Shown: positions 7,190 to 16,894, numbered from the stretch's first letter. The stretch is 64,000 nt of DNA from PALG01 sp964495885 (GCA_964495885.1 CAZBWO010000014.1:1-64000); one strand, 5' to 3'. Translations and numbers: made by a program. Notes: generated from the sequence alone by a model not told the origin.

Positions 7190-9115
7190 TTAACTATTTC
7201 CCTTAGACTGAACCCTTTTCAAGGCTAACATCCCCAAAGGAGGGAGGTTGAGGAGTACAGATTGGTCTCTATATTGCCATTCCTTGGCTTCTGCGGTATA
7301 TTGCTTTTTTAATTTATAATTGCTTCCACCGTATGTTGGTTCATCACTGTTGAAAATAAGCTTGTAGGTGCCTTCCTTCGGAACGCCAATACGGTAGTCC
7401 TCACGGGGGATAGGGGTCATATTGCAGACCACAATCACATCATCCTTTTCGTCCTTTCCTTTACGGATATAGGAAATCACCGAGTTTTCGGCATCGTTGT
7501 AATCAATCCATTGAAACCCTTCCGAAGAAAACTGCTTTTCATACAAGCCCGGTTGTTTTTGGTACATCGCGTTCAAATCACTTACCAATTGCTGAATCCC
7601 TTGGTGTACGGGGTAATCCAATACATGCCAATCCAAACTCTGCTGAAAGTTCCATTCTTCGCCCTGCCCGAACTCTCCACCCATAAAGAGTAGCTTAGCG
7701 CCTGGGTGGGTGTACATGTAACTGTACAATAGTCGCAAGTTGGCAAAGCGCTGCCATTCATCGCCCGGCATGCGGTAGAGGAGGGAGTTTTTTCCGTAGA
7801 CTACTTCATCATGACTCAACGGAAGCATAAAGTTTTCAGTAAAGGCATACGTCATACTGAAGGTAAGGTCGTTTTGGTGGTGTTTCCTATAAATAGGCTC
7901 CTTTTTGAAGTACTCCAGGGTATCGTGCATCCATCCCATCATCCACTTCATACCAAAGCCGAGTCCGCCCAAATAGGTGGGCTTGGAGACCATGGGGAAG
8001 GAGGTAGATTCTTCGGCTATGGTTTGTATCCCTTCAAAACTGCTATAGACTTCCTCGTTGAGTTCCTTCAGAAAGGAAATAGCATCCAGGTTTTCCCTTC
8101 CTCCAAACTCGTTGGGTTCCCATTCGCCGTCTTCACGGGAATAGTCTAAATACAACATAGAGGCCACGGCATCTACCCGTAATCCGTCTGCATGGTAAAG
8201 GTCTAACCAGAATACGGCATTGCTAATAAGGAAGGCGCGTACTTCGTTTCTTCCGTAGTTAAAAATGAGACTTTTCCAATCGGGATGATAGCCTTTGCGT
8301 TTATCTGGGTGCTCGTAGAGGTGGGTGCCGTCAAAAAAGCCCAGTCCGTGGGCATCTTCTGGGAAGTGGGAGGGGACCCAATCTAAGATGACCCCAATAC
8401 CATTTTTATGCAATTCGTCTACCAGCAACATAAAATCCTGTGGTTTCCCAAAGCGGGAGGTAGGCGCAAAGTATCCCGTGAGTTGGTACCCCCATGAAGG
8501 ATCATACGGATACTCCATAATGGGCATGAACTCTACGTGGGTAAAATTCATTTTCTTTACATAAGCCGTAAGTTCCTTGGCCAATTCTACATAGGTGAGT
8601 GACCTATTTTCCTTGGCATTCCATTTCCAGGAAGCTAAATGCACTTCATAGACAGAATACGGCTGGTCTAACTGATTCTTTTTCTTTCGGGCTTTCATCC
8701 ACGCGGCATCCTTCCAACTATAGTCTAAATCCCAAACCACACTGGCGGTCATGGGTGGATGTTCACAGCGAAGTGCAAAGGGATCTGCTTTTTCGGTTTT
8801 AATATCGTTATGGTGGGAATGGATCTTATACTTGTACTTGTCCCCTTTCTGTACCCCGGGGATAAATCCTTCCCAAATACCACTCTCATCCCAGCGTACA
8901 TTAAGGGAATGCTCGCCTTCAATCCAATAATTAAAATCCCCAATCACAGAAACACTCTTCGCAGAGGGAGCCCATACAGCAAAATAGACGCCTTTTTCGC
9001 CATCTACTTCCAAAAGGTGGGCACCTAATTTCTCATACAACCGAAAATGCTTTCCGGCTTTAAAGAGGTTAATGTCAAATTCAGTAAAGAGGCTGTGCGG
9101 AATAACTTTGCTCAT
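7190..9115 (-). CDS. glgB: 1,4-alpha-glucan branching enzyme
   Basis: A 641-residue GH13 enzyme that introduces alpha-1,6 branches into linear alpha-1,4-glucan. The N-terminal region (residues 25-115) is a CBM48-type module (GVYFAVWAPSAKSVSVIGDF). The catalytic barrel carries GLRVDAVASMLY with the nucleophile Asp near 313, AEES with the acid/base Glu near 367, and LSHDEVVYGK near 433. Length and order match bacterial GlgB. It lies 10 bases downstream of the maltokinase gene and acts on the chain made by GlgE, so the pair gives a branched glycogen-like polymer. No signal peptide, consistent with the cytoplasm. Confidence 0.96.
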   Translation of the reverse strand: MSKVIPHSLFTEFDINLFKAGKHFRLYEKLGAHLLEVDGEKGVYFAVWAPSAKSVSVIGDFNYWIEGEHSLNVRWDESGIWEGFIPGVQKGDKYKYKIHSHHNDIKTEKADPFALRCEHPPMTASVVWDLDYSWKDAAWMKARKKKNQLDQPYSVYEVHLASWKWNAKENRSLTYVELAKELTAYVKKMNFTHVEFMPIMEYPYDPSWGYQLTGYFAPTSRFGKPQDFMLLVDELHKNGIGVILDWVPSHFPEDAHGLGFFDGTHLYEHPDKRKGYHPDWKSLIFNYGRNEVRAFLISNAVFWLDLYHADGLRVDAVASMLYLDYSREDGEWEPNEFGGRENLDAISFLKELNEEVYSSFEGIQTIAEESTSFPMVSKPTYLGGLGFGMKWMMGWMHDTLEYFKKEPIYRKHHQNDLTFSMTYAFTENFMLPLSHDEVVYGKNSLLYRMPGDEWQRFANLRLLYSYMYTHPGAKLLFMGGEFGQGEEWNFQQSLDWHVLDYPVHQGIQQLVSDLNAMYQKQPGLYEKQFSSEGFQWIDYNDAENSVISYIRKGKDEKDDVIVVCNMTPIPREDYRIGVPKEGTYKLIFNSDEPTYGGSNYKLKKQYTAEAKEWQYRDQSVLLNLPPLGMLALKRVQSKGNS

Positions 9116-9125
9116 AGGGATTGGG

Positions 9126-10754
9126 TTAGTCTAGTTTCATAATGGAGGCAATGCCTTCTAGGGGAATAACGGCCCATAGCGGACGGGCATTCATTTCGTA
9201 GCCTAGTTCGTAAACGGCTTTCTCCAACATGGAATATTTTAATACGTAGGTACGTTCTTGGTTGTAACCAATATTGATATTGGCATGCTGAATGGTCTGG
9301 GTATAGGTTTCCAAAAAGACCCCAATAAAGTAGCGGTACAGTAATTCCCCTGCTTCAAATAGGGTTTCCATTTCCTGCGGATAGTTATCGCCATTATTGA
9401 AAATGGTCGCGTATATCGCATAATGAAACGACCGAAATAATCCGGCAACGTCCTTCAAAGGCGGTTGTTTTACTTTTCGGTCACGGATGGTGCTTTCGGG
9501 TTCGCCTTCAAAATCCAGGATATAGAAATCGTGATCCTTCACGAGGATTTGTCCCAAATGGTAATCACCATGCACCCTAAGCCGTTCTCCTTTCAGTTTG
9601 GTCCAATCAAAATCAAGGAATCGTTTTCTAATTTCGTTTTTCTGCTCTAAAAATTGCTTGGCCAAGTCTAGGGTAAGGCCTTCCAGTTTGTGTAAATTGT
9701 TTTCTACGGTATTGAGACGATTCTGAAACTGATACAACAACCTATTTTTTAACCATACCTCATAATCCCCATTAAATCGCTCTGGTGCAAAGGCGGTTTC
9801 TTCAAATTCAGAACCAAGGGCAATGTGCATTTCTGCGGTACGCAACGCCAATTGCTTCAAGTCTTGAAATAGTTTCAGTCCGGCCCAATCAATAATCTCA
9901 GGCGGCACATCCTGAATCCTCAACCGTTCAAACATCTTAATTTTGGGCAGTTGGGATAATTTAATGTTTTTCCGCTCCAGCGTATGAAATACATTATCTA
10001 TCTGGTTCAGCATATATTCCCAGGCATCCCCTTGATTGGGGACGAGTTCCTGCATAAGCCCAATCGTGGTGATAATGTTTTCGGTATCCTTAATATTGAT
10101 ACTGCCCCAATAGGCAGGCGTGTTTTGAAACCCTTTTTTATCAGACAGAAAGCGCGACATTTCATAATCTGGGTTTTTGGTAGAATATATCCTTCGGAAG
10201 AATTTCAGCACACAGGCATCATTGATGATGATTGAGGTGTTGCTCTGTTCCAGTCCCATGAAACGGGAAGATTTATATTCTGTTTCCGAAAAACTTTCCC
10301 CTTTATGGTATTGTACGCGGGTGGTATCAATGGGATTGGCGGTGAGGATACGTTCAAAGACCAATTTCCGGAAGGCTTCCAAATTGATGGCATCAATGAT
10401 ATAACCATCTACTTTGTTGATATTCACTTGAAGAATACGTTCTTCCTTGGCAAAATCTTCATCGGTTACGAAGGCGATGGGAAGGAAATAGTGCTGATAA
10501 AAAGCTTCCACAAAATTTACTTCCAGAATAAGCCCATAATAGACTTCTTCTTTCTGCTGGATTCTAAAATATTCGGTAAGCTCTATGTATTTTAATTTAC
10601 TGGACTTCCCTCCATACCATCTTTGCTTTACGATATATTCTTCCAATACTTCAGAAAGGAACATTTTCAAAAAACCTTGGTCTTCCATGAGGGTTTCCCA
10701 TGTAGCGGTAAATTTGGAAGGGGATTTCATTTTGGAAGTATCCAGTTTGGCCAT
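9126..10754 (-). CDS. mak: Maltokinase (Pep2/Mak type)
   Basis: A 542-residue kinase predicted to phosphorylate maltose at C1 using ATP, giving the maltose-1-phosphate donor used by GlgE. The N-cap segment VKQRWYGGKSSK (about residues 43-54) is characteristic of the family. The aminoglycoside-phosphotransferase-like active site is LRVHGDYHLGQILV (about 390-403), followed by the Mg-binding ILDFEGEP (about 412-419). In many bacteria this domain is fused to trehalose synthase; here it stands alone, and no treS gene lies in the cluster. The start codon is 2 bases beyond the glgE stop codon, so the two are almost certainly co-transcribed and translationally coupled. Confidence 0.88.
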   Translation of the reverse strand: MAKLDTSKMKSPSKFTATWETLMEDQGFLKMFLSEVLEEYIVKQRWYGGKSSKLKYIELTEYFRIQQKEEVYYGLILEVNFVEAFYQHYFLPIAFVTDEDFAKEERILQVNINKVDGYIIDAINLEAFRKLVFERILTANPIDTTRVQYHKGESFSETEYKSSRFMGLEQSNTSIIINDACVLKFFRRIYSTKNPDYEMSRFLSDKKGFQNTPAYWGSINIKDTENIITTIGLMQELVPNQGDAWEYMLNQIDNVFHTLERKNIKLSQLPKIKMFERLRIQDVPPEIIDWAGLKLFQDLKQLALRTAEMHIALGSEFEETAFAPERFNGDYEVWLKNRLLYQFQNRLNTVENNLHKLEGLTLDLAKQFLEQKNEIRKRFLDFDWTKLKGERLRVHGDYHLGQILVKDHDFYILDFEGEPESTIRDRKVKQPPLKDVAGLFRSFHYAIYATIFNNGDNYPQEMETLFEAGELLYRYFIGVFLETYTQTIQHANINIGYNQERTYVLKYSMLEKAVYELGYEMNARPLWAVIPLEGIASIMKLD

Positions 10755-10756
10755 GA

Positions 10757-12697
10757 CTATTTATGTATTTTAAAAAGATGAAAGGGTAGTACAGGATGTA
10801 ACTCCACAAAATTCCATTCCTTATCCCAATGGTAGCTACTTTGGGTGATAAGGTCTTCTACCCTTATACGGTGTCCAGCTCCAATCCCTAATTGTGCCAA
10901 TGGAAGTTGTACATGTCCGTTCTGACTATAATACGGATCTAGGCTAACAATACAAATCAATTCGCTTTCCTGCTGCTCATCGTATTTGTAATAGGCCAAT
11001 AAGTTGTCGTTTTCTATTGAAAGAAACTGAATATTGTTGGTCTGCTGAAGGGCTTTGTGCTCTTTCCGTAAATGGTTTATTTTCCCCATAAGGGTGGTGA
11101 GCTTGTTCTCTGCATTCCAGTTCCAGTGCCTTGTCTGAAATTTTTCAGAGTCTAGGTATTCTTCTTTTCCGGGAAGTGCAGCTCCTTGAAGGTACTCAAA
11201 CACAGGGCCGTATACACCCGTATTGGATGAAAGGGTAGCTGCTAGGAAATACCGTTGTAAGTACACAGATTCCTGACTGCTTTGTAGTGCCCACGGATTG
11301 ATATCTGGGGTGTTGGGCCAGAAATTAGGTCGGAAGAAATACCGCTGGTCTGATTGGGTAAGCTCTGTAAGGTACTCTATTAATTCATGTTTACTGTTTC
11401 GCCAAGTGAAATAGGTATAGGATTGCGTAAAGCCTTGTTTGGCTAATTGGTGCATAACCTTCGGGCGGGTGAATGCTTCGGAAAGGAAGAGCACATCTGG
11501 GTGTTTTTTCTTTACTTCGGCGATAAGCCAACCCCAGAAATAAAAGGGCTTTGTATGTGGATTATCTACTCTAAACACTTGAATTCCGAAGTTTTCAACC
11601 CAATAAAGTGCAGTATCCAACATTTCTTTCCAAAGGTTTTTCCAGTCGGTGCTTTCAAAATAAATAGGAAGAATATCCTGGTATTTTTTGGGTGGATTTT
11701 CAGCATATTGTACCGTGCCATCCGGTCGCCATTTAAACCATTCAGGATGTGTTTTCACCCATGGATGGTCTGGTGCTGCTTGTAGGGCAAAGTCCATGGC
11801 TATTTCAATATTCAGTTCCTTCGCTTTTTCTACCAAGCGTTTAAAGTCTTCTTCCGTTCCCAGTTGCGGGTGTATTGCTTTATGCCCACCTTCCTTTGAA
11901 CCAATTCCCCAGCAGGAGCCTACATCATCTGGTTGTGCAGTAGTCGTGTTGTTTTTTCCCTTTCGGTGGACTTCACCAATGGGGTGAATGGGAGGGAAGT
12001 AGAGCGTATCAAATCCCATTTTAGCAACTCTTGGAAGCAGTAGTTCACAATCTTTAAACGTGCCATGCTGGCCTTCTGTTTGGGAAGCCGATCTTGGAAA
12101 GAATTCATACCAAGTACTAAATCTAGCTTTCAGTCGGTCGCAATACGCAGGAAGTGGAATGCTCTCGTTGGCAAGATGCTTTTCTGGATATTTTGCAAAA
12201 AGGTGGTGTAGTTTTTCGGAAACCGCTTCGGAAATTGCTTGATCGTATTTTGAATTATCTTTAAATAAGTCTGCAAGGGATAACAAGTAATTTTTTTCTG
12301 TTTCCGAAGCCTTTTCAGCTATCTGCTTCGCATATTCTGCACCTTCCAGTAATTCTGAAGTCACACGCTGTCCATCGGCTATTTTACGTTCAATGCCATG
12401 TTGCCAATTTAAAGCGTAATCTATCCAAGCTTCAATTTTATACGTATAAAAACCCTGTTTCGTGACTTGGAAACTTGCTCCCCAAGAATCGTTTTCCAAA
12501 GGAGTCATTCTAACTTCCTTCCAAGTCCGTTCTTTCTCATGCTTGAAAAGAAGACTAGCAGCAACTACATCATGGCCATCTGCGAGGATATCTGCCGTAA
12601 CTGGAATAATTTCATCAACAACACATTTTACAGCGTGTTTTCCACAATTTAATTGAGGGTGGATATGTTCTACTAGAACCCGACTTTGGTTTTGCAT
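10757..12697 (-). CDS. glgE: Alpha-1,4-glucan:maltose-1-phosphate maltosyltransferase
   Basis: A 646-residue GH13_3 enzyme that transfers maltosyl units from maltose-1-phosphate to the non-reducing end of alpha-1,4-glucans. Diagnostic segments are ARFSTWYEFFPRSAS (about 205-220), DTLYFPPIHPIGEVHRKGKNN, the nucleophile motif FRVDNPHTKP (Asp near 378) and FLSEAFTRP (acid/base Glu near 407). The ATG at 12697 is chosen because the protein from there (MQNQSRVLVEHI) begins as the family does; an upstream in-frame start at 12739 would add an unrelated hydrophobic stretch. It heads the glgE-mak-glgB-GH31 series. A 10-nt inverted repeat occupies the 5' region, one arm touching the start codon. Confidence 0.95.
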   Translation of the reverse strand: MQNQSRVLVEHIHPQLNCGKHAVKCVVDEIIPVTADILADGHDVVAASLLFKHEKERTWKEVRMTPLENDSWGASFQVTKQGFYTYKIEAWIDYALNWQHGIERKIADGQRVTSELLEGAEYAKQIAEKASETEKNYLLSLADLFKDNSKYDQAISEAVSEKLHHLFAKYPEKHLANESIPLPAYCDRLKARFSTWYEFFPRSASQTEGQHGTFKDCELLLPRVAKMGFDTLYFPPIHPIGEVHRKGKNNTTTAQPDDVGSCWGIGSKEGGHKAIHPQLGTEEDFKRLVEKAKELNIEIAMDFALQAAPDHPWVKTHPEWFKWRPDGTVQYAENPPKKYQDILPIYFESTDWKNLWKEMLDTALYWVENFGIQVFRVDNPHTKPFYFWGWLIAEVKKKHPDVLFLSEAFTRPKVMHQLAKQGFTQSYTYFTWRNSKHELIEYLTELTQSDQRYFFRPNFWPNTPDINPWALQSSQESVYLQRYFLAATLSSNTGVYGPVFEYLQGAALPGKEEYLDSEKFQTRHWNWNAENKLTTLMGKINHLRKEHKALQQTNNIQFLSIENDNLLAYYKYDEQQESELICIVSLDPYYSQNGHVQLPLAQLGIGAGHRIRVEDLITQSSYHWDKEWNFVELHPVLPFHLFKIHK

Positions 12698-12752
12698 AGG
12701 GAAATGCTTGATTAGTGTTGTTAAATATAGAAAAAACAAAAGGCATTTCCCT
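12698..12752. promoter_or_regulatory. Inverted repeat abutting the glgE start codon
   Basis: AGGGAAATGC (12698-12707) and GCATTTCCCT (12743-12752) form a perfect 10-bp inverted repeat with 35 bases between. The arm nearest the gene touches the ATG. In mRNA it could pair and hide the translation start; as DNA it could bind a dimeric regulator. No clear TAnnTTTG promoter was found beside it. Confidence 0.4.
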
Positions 12753-12765
12753 GATAGTGCATAAA

Positions 12766-12789
12766 AAAACCTCCCAAGTGGGAGGTTTT
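12766..12789 (-). terminator. Rho-independent terminator of the LRR gene
   Basis: On the minus strand AAACCTCCC pairs with GGGAGGTTT around a 4-nt loop, followed by seven consecutive T. It lies 22 bases after the stop codon of the LRR gene and before glgE, and so isolates the glucan operon from that gene. Confidence 0.85.
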
Positions 12790-12810
12790 ACAGTACTAAA
12801 AGAGTAGTGA

Positions 12811-13515
12811 TTAATTTTCTTCTTCGGTTTCTATCGCAATGATAGGTTTGCTGTTGGGATCATTAAGAATATTCTCAAGACTCACACCTGCGGAATTTCT
12901 TAGAAGGATACTGGAAATTTCGCTGTTTGGGTTGAAATTGTTTTCGGCAACCACAAATTCCTTAAGGTTTCTGTTTCGGGTTAGTGCCAACGGAAGATCA
13001 CCACTTAGTTTATTTTGAAAAACATTAAAGACTTCCAAGGATTCCATATTATTTAAGGAAGTAGGTAAAGTCCCATTTAATTCATTACTACTTAAATGCA
13101 ATTGTTTGAGGGATTGTAAATCTCCGATGGAAGCAGGGATTGTACCTGTTAACATATTTCCATTCAATGCAAGCACCTCTAAATTTTCAAGAGATCCTAA
13201 GCTTTCTGGAAGATTCCCGGAAAGTTTGTTAAAGGAAAGTTCCAATACTTTCAATTGGGTAAGATTTTCAATGGAATTTGGAAGCGTTCCGTTTAAGTTG
13301 TTGAAAAGCATCCTGATTTCGGTTACATGGTTATCATGAATGGTGACCCCTTTCCAAGTTTCCGGATTTTCATTTAAATCCCATTGTTGGTTCCAAGAAT
13401 CACCTTGGGTAGCAGTATATAAATCTTTAAGCGCACTAATTTCATTTTCAGGAAGTTGCGCAAAGAGGGAAACTCCTAGGAGCAAAAGATAAACAGTGAG
13501 TAGAAATTTTTTCAT
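12811..13515 (-). CDS. Secreted leucine-rich-repeat protein
   Basis: A 234-residue protein with a signal peptide (MKKFLLTVYLLLLGVSLFAQ) followed by an LRR N-cap region (LKDLYTATQGDSWNQQW, about residues 29-45). About five plant-type repeats of the form LxxLxxLxLxxNxLxGxIPxxL follow (about residues 65-185; for example LEVLALNGNMLTGTIPASIG). Such repeats usually form a solenoid for protein or glycan binding. No T9SS sorting domain and no anchor is seen, so it is periplasmic or released. It is a single-gene unit with its own terminator. The ligand is unknown. Confidence 0.85.
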   Translation of the reverse strand: MKKFLLTVYLLLLGVSLFAQLPENEISALKDLYTATQGDSWNQQWDLNENPETWKGVTIHDNHVTEIRMLFNNLNGTLPNSIENLTQLKVLELSFNKLSGNLPESLGSLENLEVLALNGNMLTGTIPASIGDLQSLKQLHLSSNELNGTLPTSLNNMESLEVFNVFQNKLSGDLPLALTRNRNLKEFVVAENNFNPNSEISSILLRNSAGVSLENILNDPNSKPIIAIETEEEN

Positions 13516-13690
13516 GATTTGTGGGGCTTTACGAATATTCTTACATATACAATGTAAACTAAATAAAATAAAGATGAATTACCAAAAATAATCGATGAAA
13601 TACACTATTTTTTTAGAACACCCTCTCCGATAGTTGTCATAAAGTGAGAGAAGCCGCTGAAATTTGTTAGCTTTGGTATTATTTTTTAGG

Positions 13691-14110
13691 ATGGATTTCA
13701 ACAAAGAAAAAATACTGGAAGCTTGTGCTAAAATGTCTCAAAATACCCTTATGGAGACTCTCCAAATAACTTTTGTAGACATTACCGAGAATCATGTTAT
13801 TGCCAAGATGCCCGTTACCCCAAGGGTGCATCAGCCAGATGGAGTGTTGCATGGCGGTGCTACAGTGGCATTGGCAGAAAGTGTAGGTAGTTTTGGGGCT
13901 TTTATTTTTTTAAATGAATCCAATGTGCAAGTGCGGGGTATAGAGATTTCTGCTAACCATGTTAGAAGTATTAAAGACGGCTTTGTTTACGCCAAAGCTA
14001 CCATTGTTCATAAGGGACGTACCACCCAATTATGGCATATTGATATTACCAATGAAGAAAATCAACTTATTTCTTTTGTAAAACTAACAACCCTAACATT
14101 ACGTACTTAG
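13691..14110 (+). CDS. Hotdog-fold thioesterase (PaaI/MenI-like)
   Basis: A 139-residue single hotdog domain: QPDGVLHGGATVALAESVGSFGAF (given as DGVLHGGATVALAESVG at about residues 50-66) is the PaaI-type active-site helix region. The ATG at 13691 is preferred over an in-frame TTG at 13664, because a -7 element TAGCTTTG (13668-13675) overlaps the region just upstream. It is followed 4 bases later by menF and then menD. This makes it a good candidate for the 1,4-dihydroxy-2-naphthoyl-CoA hydrolase of menaquinone synthesis, an inference from context; a general acyl-CoA thioesterase role is the alternative. Confidence 0.85.
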   Translation: MDFNKEKILEACAKMSQNTLMETLQITFVDITENHVIAKMPVTPRVHQPDGVLHGGATVALAESVGSFGAFIFLNESNVQVRGIEISANHVRSIKDGFVYAKATIVHKGRTTQLWHIDITNEENQLISFVKLTTLTLRT

Positions 14111-14114
14111 TTGT

Positions 14115-15197
14115 ATGATACTCCCCTCAACCATCAAAAAGCTTAAGGATTCCTATGCCAAAAAAAAGGCATTTGTGTTGTATGCACAACCCAATAGTGA
14201 TATAATTTCTTCCCTTTTCCAAAAAGATAATACAGTATCTGAAGCTTCTGAAGATTGTGAAAATGCTTTTGTTTTTGCTCCTTTTTTAGAGAACGAAAAA
14301 CATTATTGCCTATTCAAGGATCATGCTGAAGAATTTCAGGAAGTTGTTGTTTTGAATCCCCAACAAGTGACAACAATGGCCTATCCGGAAGTTAGTTCAG
14401 AAAAGAAGTCATATGAATCTTTGGTTGCAAAAGCAATTCAATATATCAAAGACCGCCAGGCGAAGAAAATAGTGGTATCACGAAAACAAACATTTTCATT
14501 GCAGAATTTTGACTTCGATGATCTGCTTTGCCGTATTTTTTTAATCTACCCAAATACGTTCAGATACCTTTGGTATCACCCCGAAACAGGTTTATGGTGT
14601 GGGGCTACACCAGAGATTTTGTTGAATACCCAAGCTGGATGTTTTAATACAATGGCCTTGGCCGGCACCAAGCCAAATCATCTTACCGAAAGAATTGTTT
14701 GGGGAGACAAGGAAAAAGACGAACACCAGATTGTGGTAGACGAAATAGTGAAGAAACTGCAGAGTGCCCTTTCTGTGATAAAAGTTTCAAAAACTAGCAA
14801 TTATTCGGCTGGTCCTGTTATACATCTTAAGACCGATATTATGGGGCACATCAAAAAAGGAAAATCTTCTTTGTATGCTTTGGCAAAAAAACTACACCCT
14901 ACTTCAGCGGTTTGTGGATTGCCAGGAAGTGGTGCCCTAAAATTCATAACTAAATATGAAGGGTATGATCGTGAATATTACACTGGATATTTAGGATTGC
15001 TTTTATCTAAAAATGAATCTTCCTCCCTTTATGTAAACCTGCGATGCATGAAATTGGATCCTGATGGTAAAAAGGCGCACATCTATGTTGGGGGCGGTAT
15101 CACTCAGGATTCGGTTCCTTCTGAAGAATGGCAGGAAACCCAAAATAAATTACTTACCATGCTTTCTGTTTTGCAACCATTTCTTGCCGAAAATTAA
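14115..15197 (+). CDS. menF: Isochorismate synthase
   Basis: A 360-residue chorismate-binding enzyme that converts chorismate to isochorismate, the first committed step of menaquinone synthesis. The C-terminal domain carries AKKIVVSRKQTF (about 115-126), LWCGATPEILL, the catalytic-region text CGLPGSGALKFI and YEGYDREYYTGYLG (about 270-300), and YVGGGIT..S.PSEEW.ET near the end. Its length is short, like other Bacteroidota MenF proteins. It lies between the hotdog thioesterase (4-base gap) and menD. Confidence 0.92.
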   Translation: MILPSTIKKLKDSYAKKKAFVLYAQPNSDIISSLFQKDNTVSEASEDCENAFVFAPFLENEKHYCLFKDHAEEFQEVVVLNPQQVTTMAYPEVSSEKKSYESLVAKAIQYIKDRQAKKIVVSRKQTFSLQNFDFDDLLCRIFLIYPNTFRYLWYHPETGLWCGATPEILLNTQAGCFNTMALAGTKPNHLTERIVWGDKEKDEHQIVVDEIVKKLQSALSVIKVSKTSNYSAGPVIHLKTDIMGHIKKGKSSLYALAKKLHPTSAVCGLPGSGALKFITKYEGYDREYYTGYLGLLLSKNESSSLYVNLRCMKLDPDGKKAHIYVGGGITQDSVPSEEWQETQNKLLTMLSVLQPFLAEN

Positions 15198-15217
15198 ACA
15201 AGGGTTATGTATCTTTG
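15184..15217 (+). promoter_or_regulatory. Promoter before menD
   Basis: TTG (15184-15186) and TATCTTTG (15210-15217), spaced by 23 bases, match the Bacteroidota -33/-7 pattern. The -7 element ends 6 bases before the menD ATG, so this transcript would be nearly leaderless. It overlaps the end of menF. Confidence 0.5.
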
Positions 15218-15223
15218 TAGATA

Positions 15224-16894
15224 ATGAAGTACAGCGCCAAAACCCTTTCGCAAACGGTCGTGCAATTATGTCTGGAAAAGGGTATTCACCATATCGTTAT
15301 TTCTCCAGGGTCAAGAAATGCTCCTTTAACTATTGGCTTTACCCAACACCCCAAGCATCACTGTTTTAGTGTGGTAGATGAACGTTGCGCAGCTTTTGTA
15401 GCGCTAGGTATGGCGCAGCAGTTACAACTTCCGGTTGTCTTGGTTTGCACTTCGGGGTCTGCGCTTTTAAATTATTTTCCCGCTGTTGCGGAAGCGTTCT
15501 ACAGTTCTATCCCGTTGGTGGTTCTTTCAGCAGATCGCCCCGCACATTTAATAGATATTGGGGACGGACAAACCATTCAGCAGGAAAAGGTATATGGAAA
15601 GCATGTGCTATATAGTGCCAACTGTAAGGAAGGAACTGAATTTGAGGCGAATAATATTACTGAAATTAATAAAGCGCTTAATCTTGCGATTTCCAAAAAA
15701 GGACCAGTACATATTAATCTTCCATTTTCTGAACCATTATATGATTTGGTGGATGAACCAAAAGTACATCCCAAAAATATCATTCCAAAAGAAAATGAAT
15801 TCGTGCTTAGTGAATCTACATTGGCAGATTTTATTTCGGAATGGAATACTGCTCCAAAAAAAATGATACTGATTGGTGTGCTTGCTCCTGGAAGTATTGA
15901 AGAGCAATGGATCAATGAGTTAGGGCAACTATCAGATACTATTGTCTTAACGGAAACAACCTCTAACTTGCACCATCCTGATTTTTTCCCAAGAATAGAT
16001 CAGCTTATTACAGCTTTTTCCGAAGAAGAAAAGCAACATTTTCAACCTACACTATTACTAACTTTTGGGGGGATGATTGTTTCCAAAAGAATCAAGGCAT
16101 TATTACGGAAATATCCTCCTCAACAACATTGGCATGTAGACCCGTTTCAGGCACGTGATACTTTTTTTAGCTTAAAGCATCACATAAAATGCACGCCCAA
16201 TACTTTTCTGCAACAATTTCTACCCCAAATAGAACAAAATCACACGAGCTCATACAAGTCTGGATGGCTTAGCGTGAAAGAGTATAGATTACAAAAACAA
16301 AAAGAGTTTGAAGCTAACGTGCCCTTTACAGACTTTTGGACTTACAATGAGGTATTTCAAAATATTCCTAAGCACAGGATGCTTCAACTAGCTAACAGTA
16401 CGGCTATTCGCTATGCTCAATTGTTTCCAATAGATCCTTCACTGGAGGTGTTCTGTAACCGAGGGACTAGTGGTATAGATGGTAGTACCAGTACGGCCGT
16501 TGGAGCTGCAATTGTTTCAGAAAAGCCTGTGGTTTTTGTGACAGGGGATTTGAGTTTCTTTTATGATAGTAATGCACTCTGGAACCAATATATTCCGAAG
16601 CATTTCAGGATTATTTTAGTGAATAATGGAGGTGGCGGAATCTTTCGGATTTTGCCAAAGGCACAGGAAATGGAACATTTTGAAAAATATTTTGAAACAC
16701 AGCATCATTTAACTGCAGCGGCACTCTGCAAAATGTATAATTGGGGATATCATCAAGCTGAAACCAAACAGCAATTGAAGGATATATGGTCCCCATTTTA
16801 TGAATCTTCCTCCAGGCCACAACTATTAGAGATTTTTACGCCTGCTTCCAAAAATGATGAAGTGCTTAAGGCCTACTTCTCTTTTATAGCTTAG
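15224..16894 (+). CDS. menD: SEPHCHC synthase (MenD)
   Basis: A 556-residue thiamine-diphosphate enzyme that joins 2-oxoglutarate-derived succinic semialdehyde to isochorismate, the second step of menaquinone synthesis. The N-terminal domain shows VISPGSRNAPLTIGF (about 25-39) and the Glu of VVDERCAAF near 55. The C-terminal ThDP-binding region has NRGTSGIDGSTSTAVGAA (about 407-424), GDLSFFYD and LVNNGGGGIF (about 465). Length agrees with the family. It follows menF closely and has a promoter-like sequence of its own. Its stop codon overlaps the convergent next gene by 4 bases. Confidence 0.95.
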   Translation: MKYSAKTLSQTVVQLCLEKGIHHIVISPGSRNAPLTIGFTQHPKHHCFSVVDERCAAFVALGMAQQLQLPVVLVCTSGSALLNYFPAVAEAFYSSIPLVVLSADRPAHLIDIGDGQTIQQEKVYGKHVLYSANCKEGTEFEANNITEINKALNLAISKKGPVHINLPFSEPLYDLVDEPKVHPKNIIPKENEFVLSESTLADFISEWNTAPKKMILIGVLAPGSIEEQWINELGQLSDTIVLTETTSNLHHPDFFPRIDQLITAFSEEEKQHFQPTLLLTFGGMIVSKRIKALLRKYPPQQHWHVDPFQARDTFFSLKHHIKCTPNTFLQQFLPQIEQNHTSSYKSGWLSVKEYRLQKQKEFEANVPFTDFWTYNEVFQNIPKHRMLQLANSTAIRYAQLFPIDPSLEVFCNRGTSGIDGSTSTAVGAAIVSEKPVVFVTGDLSFFYDSNALWNQYIPKHFRIILVNNGGGGIFRILPKAQEMEHFEKYFETQHHLTAAALCKMYNWGYHQAETKQQLKDIWSPFYESSSRPQLLEIFTPASKNDEVLKAYFSFIA

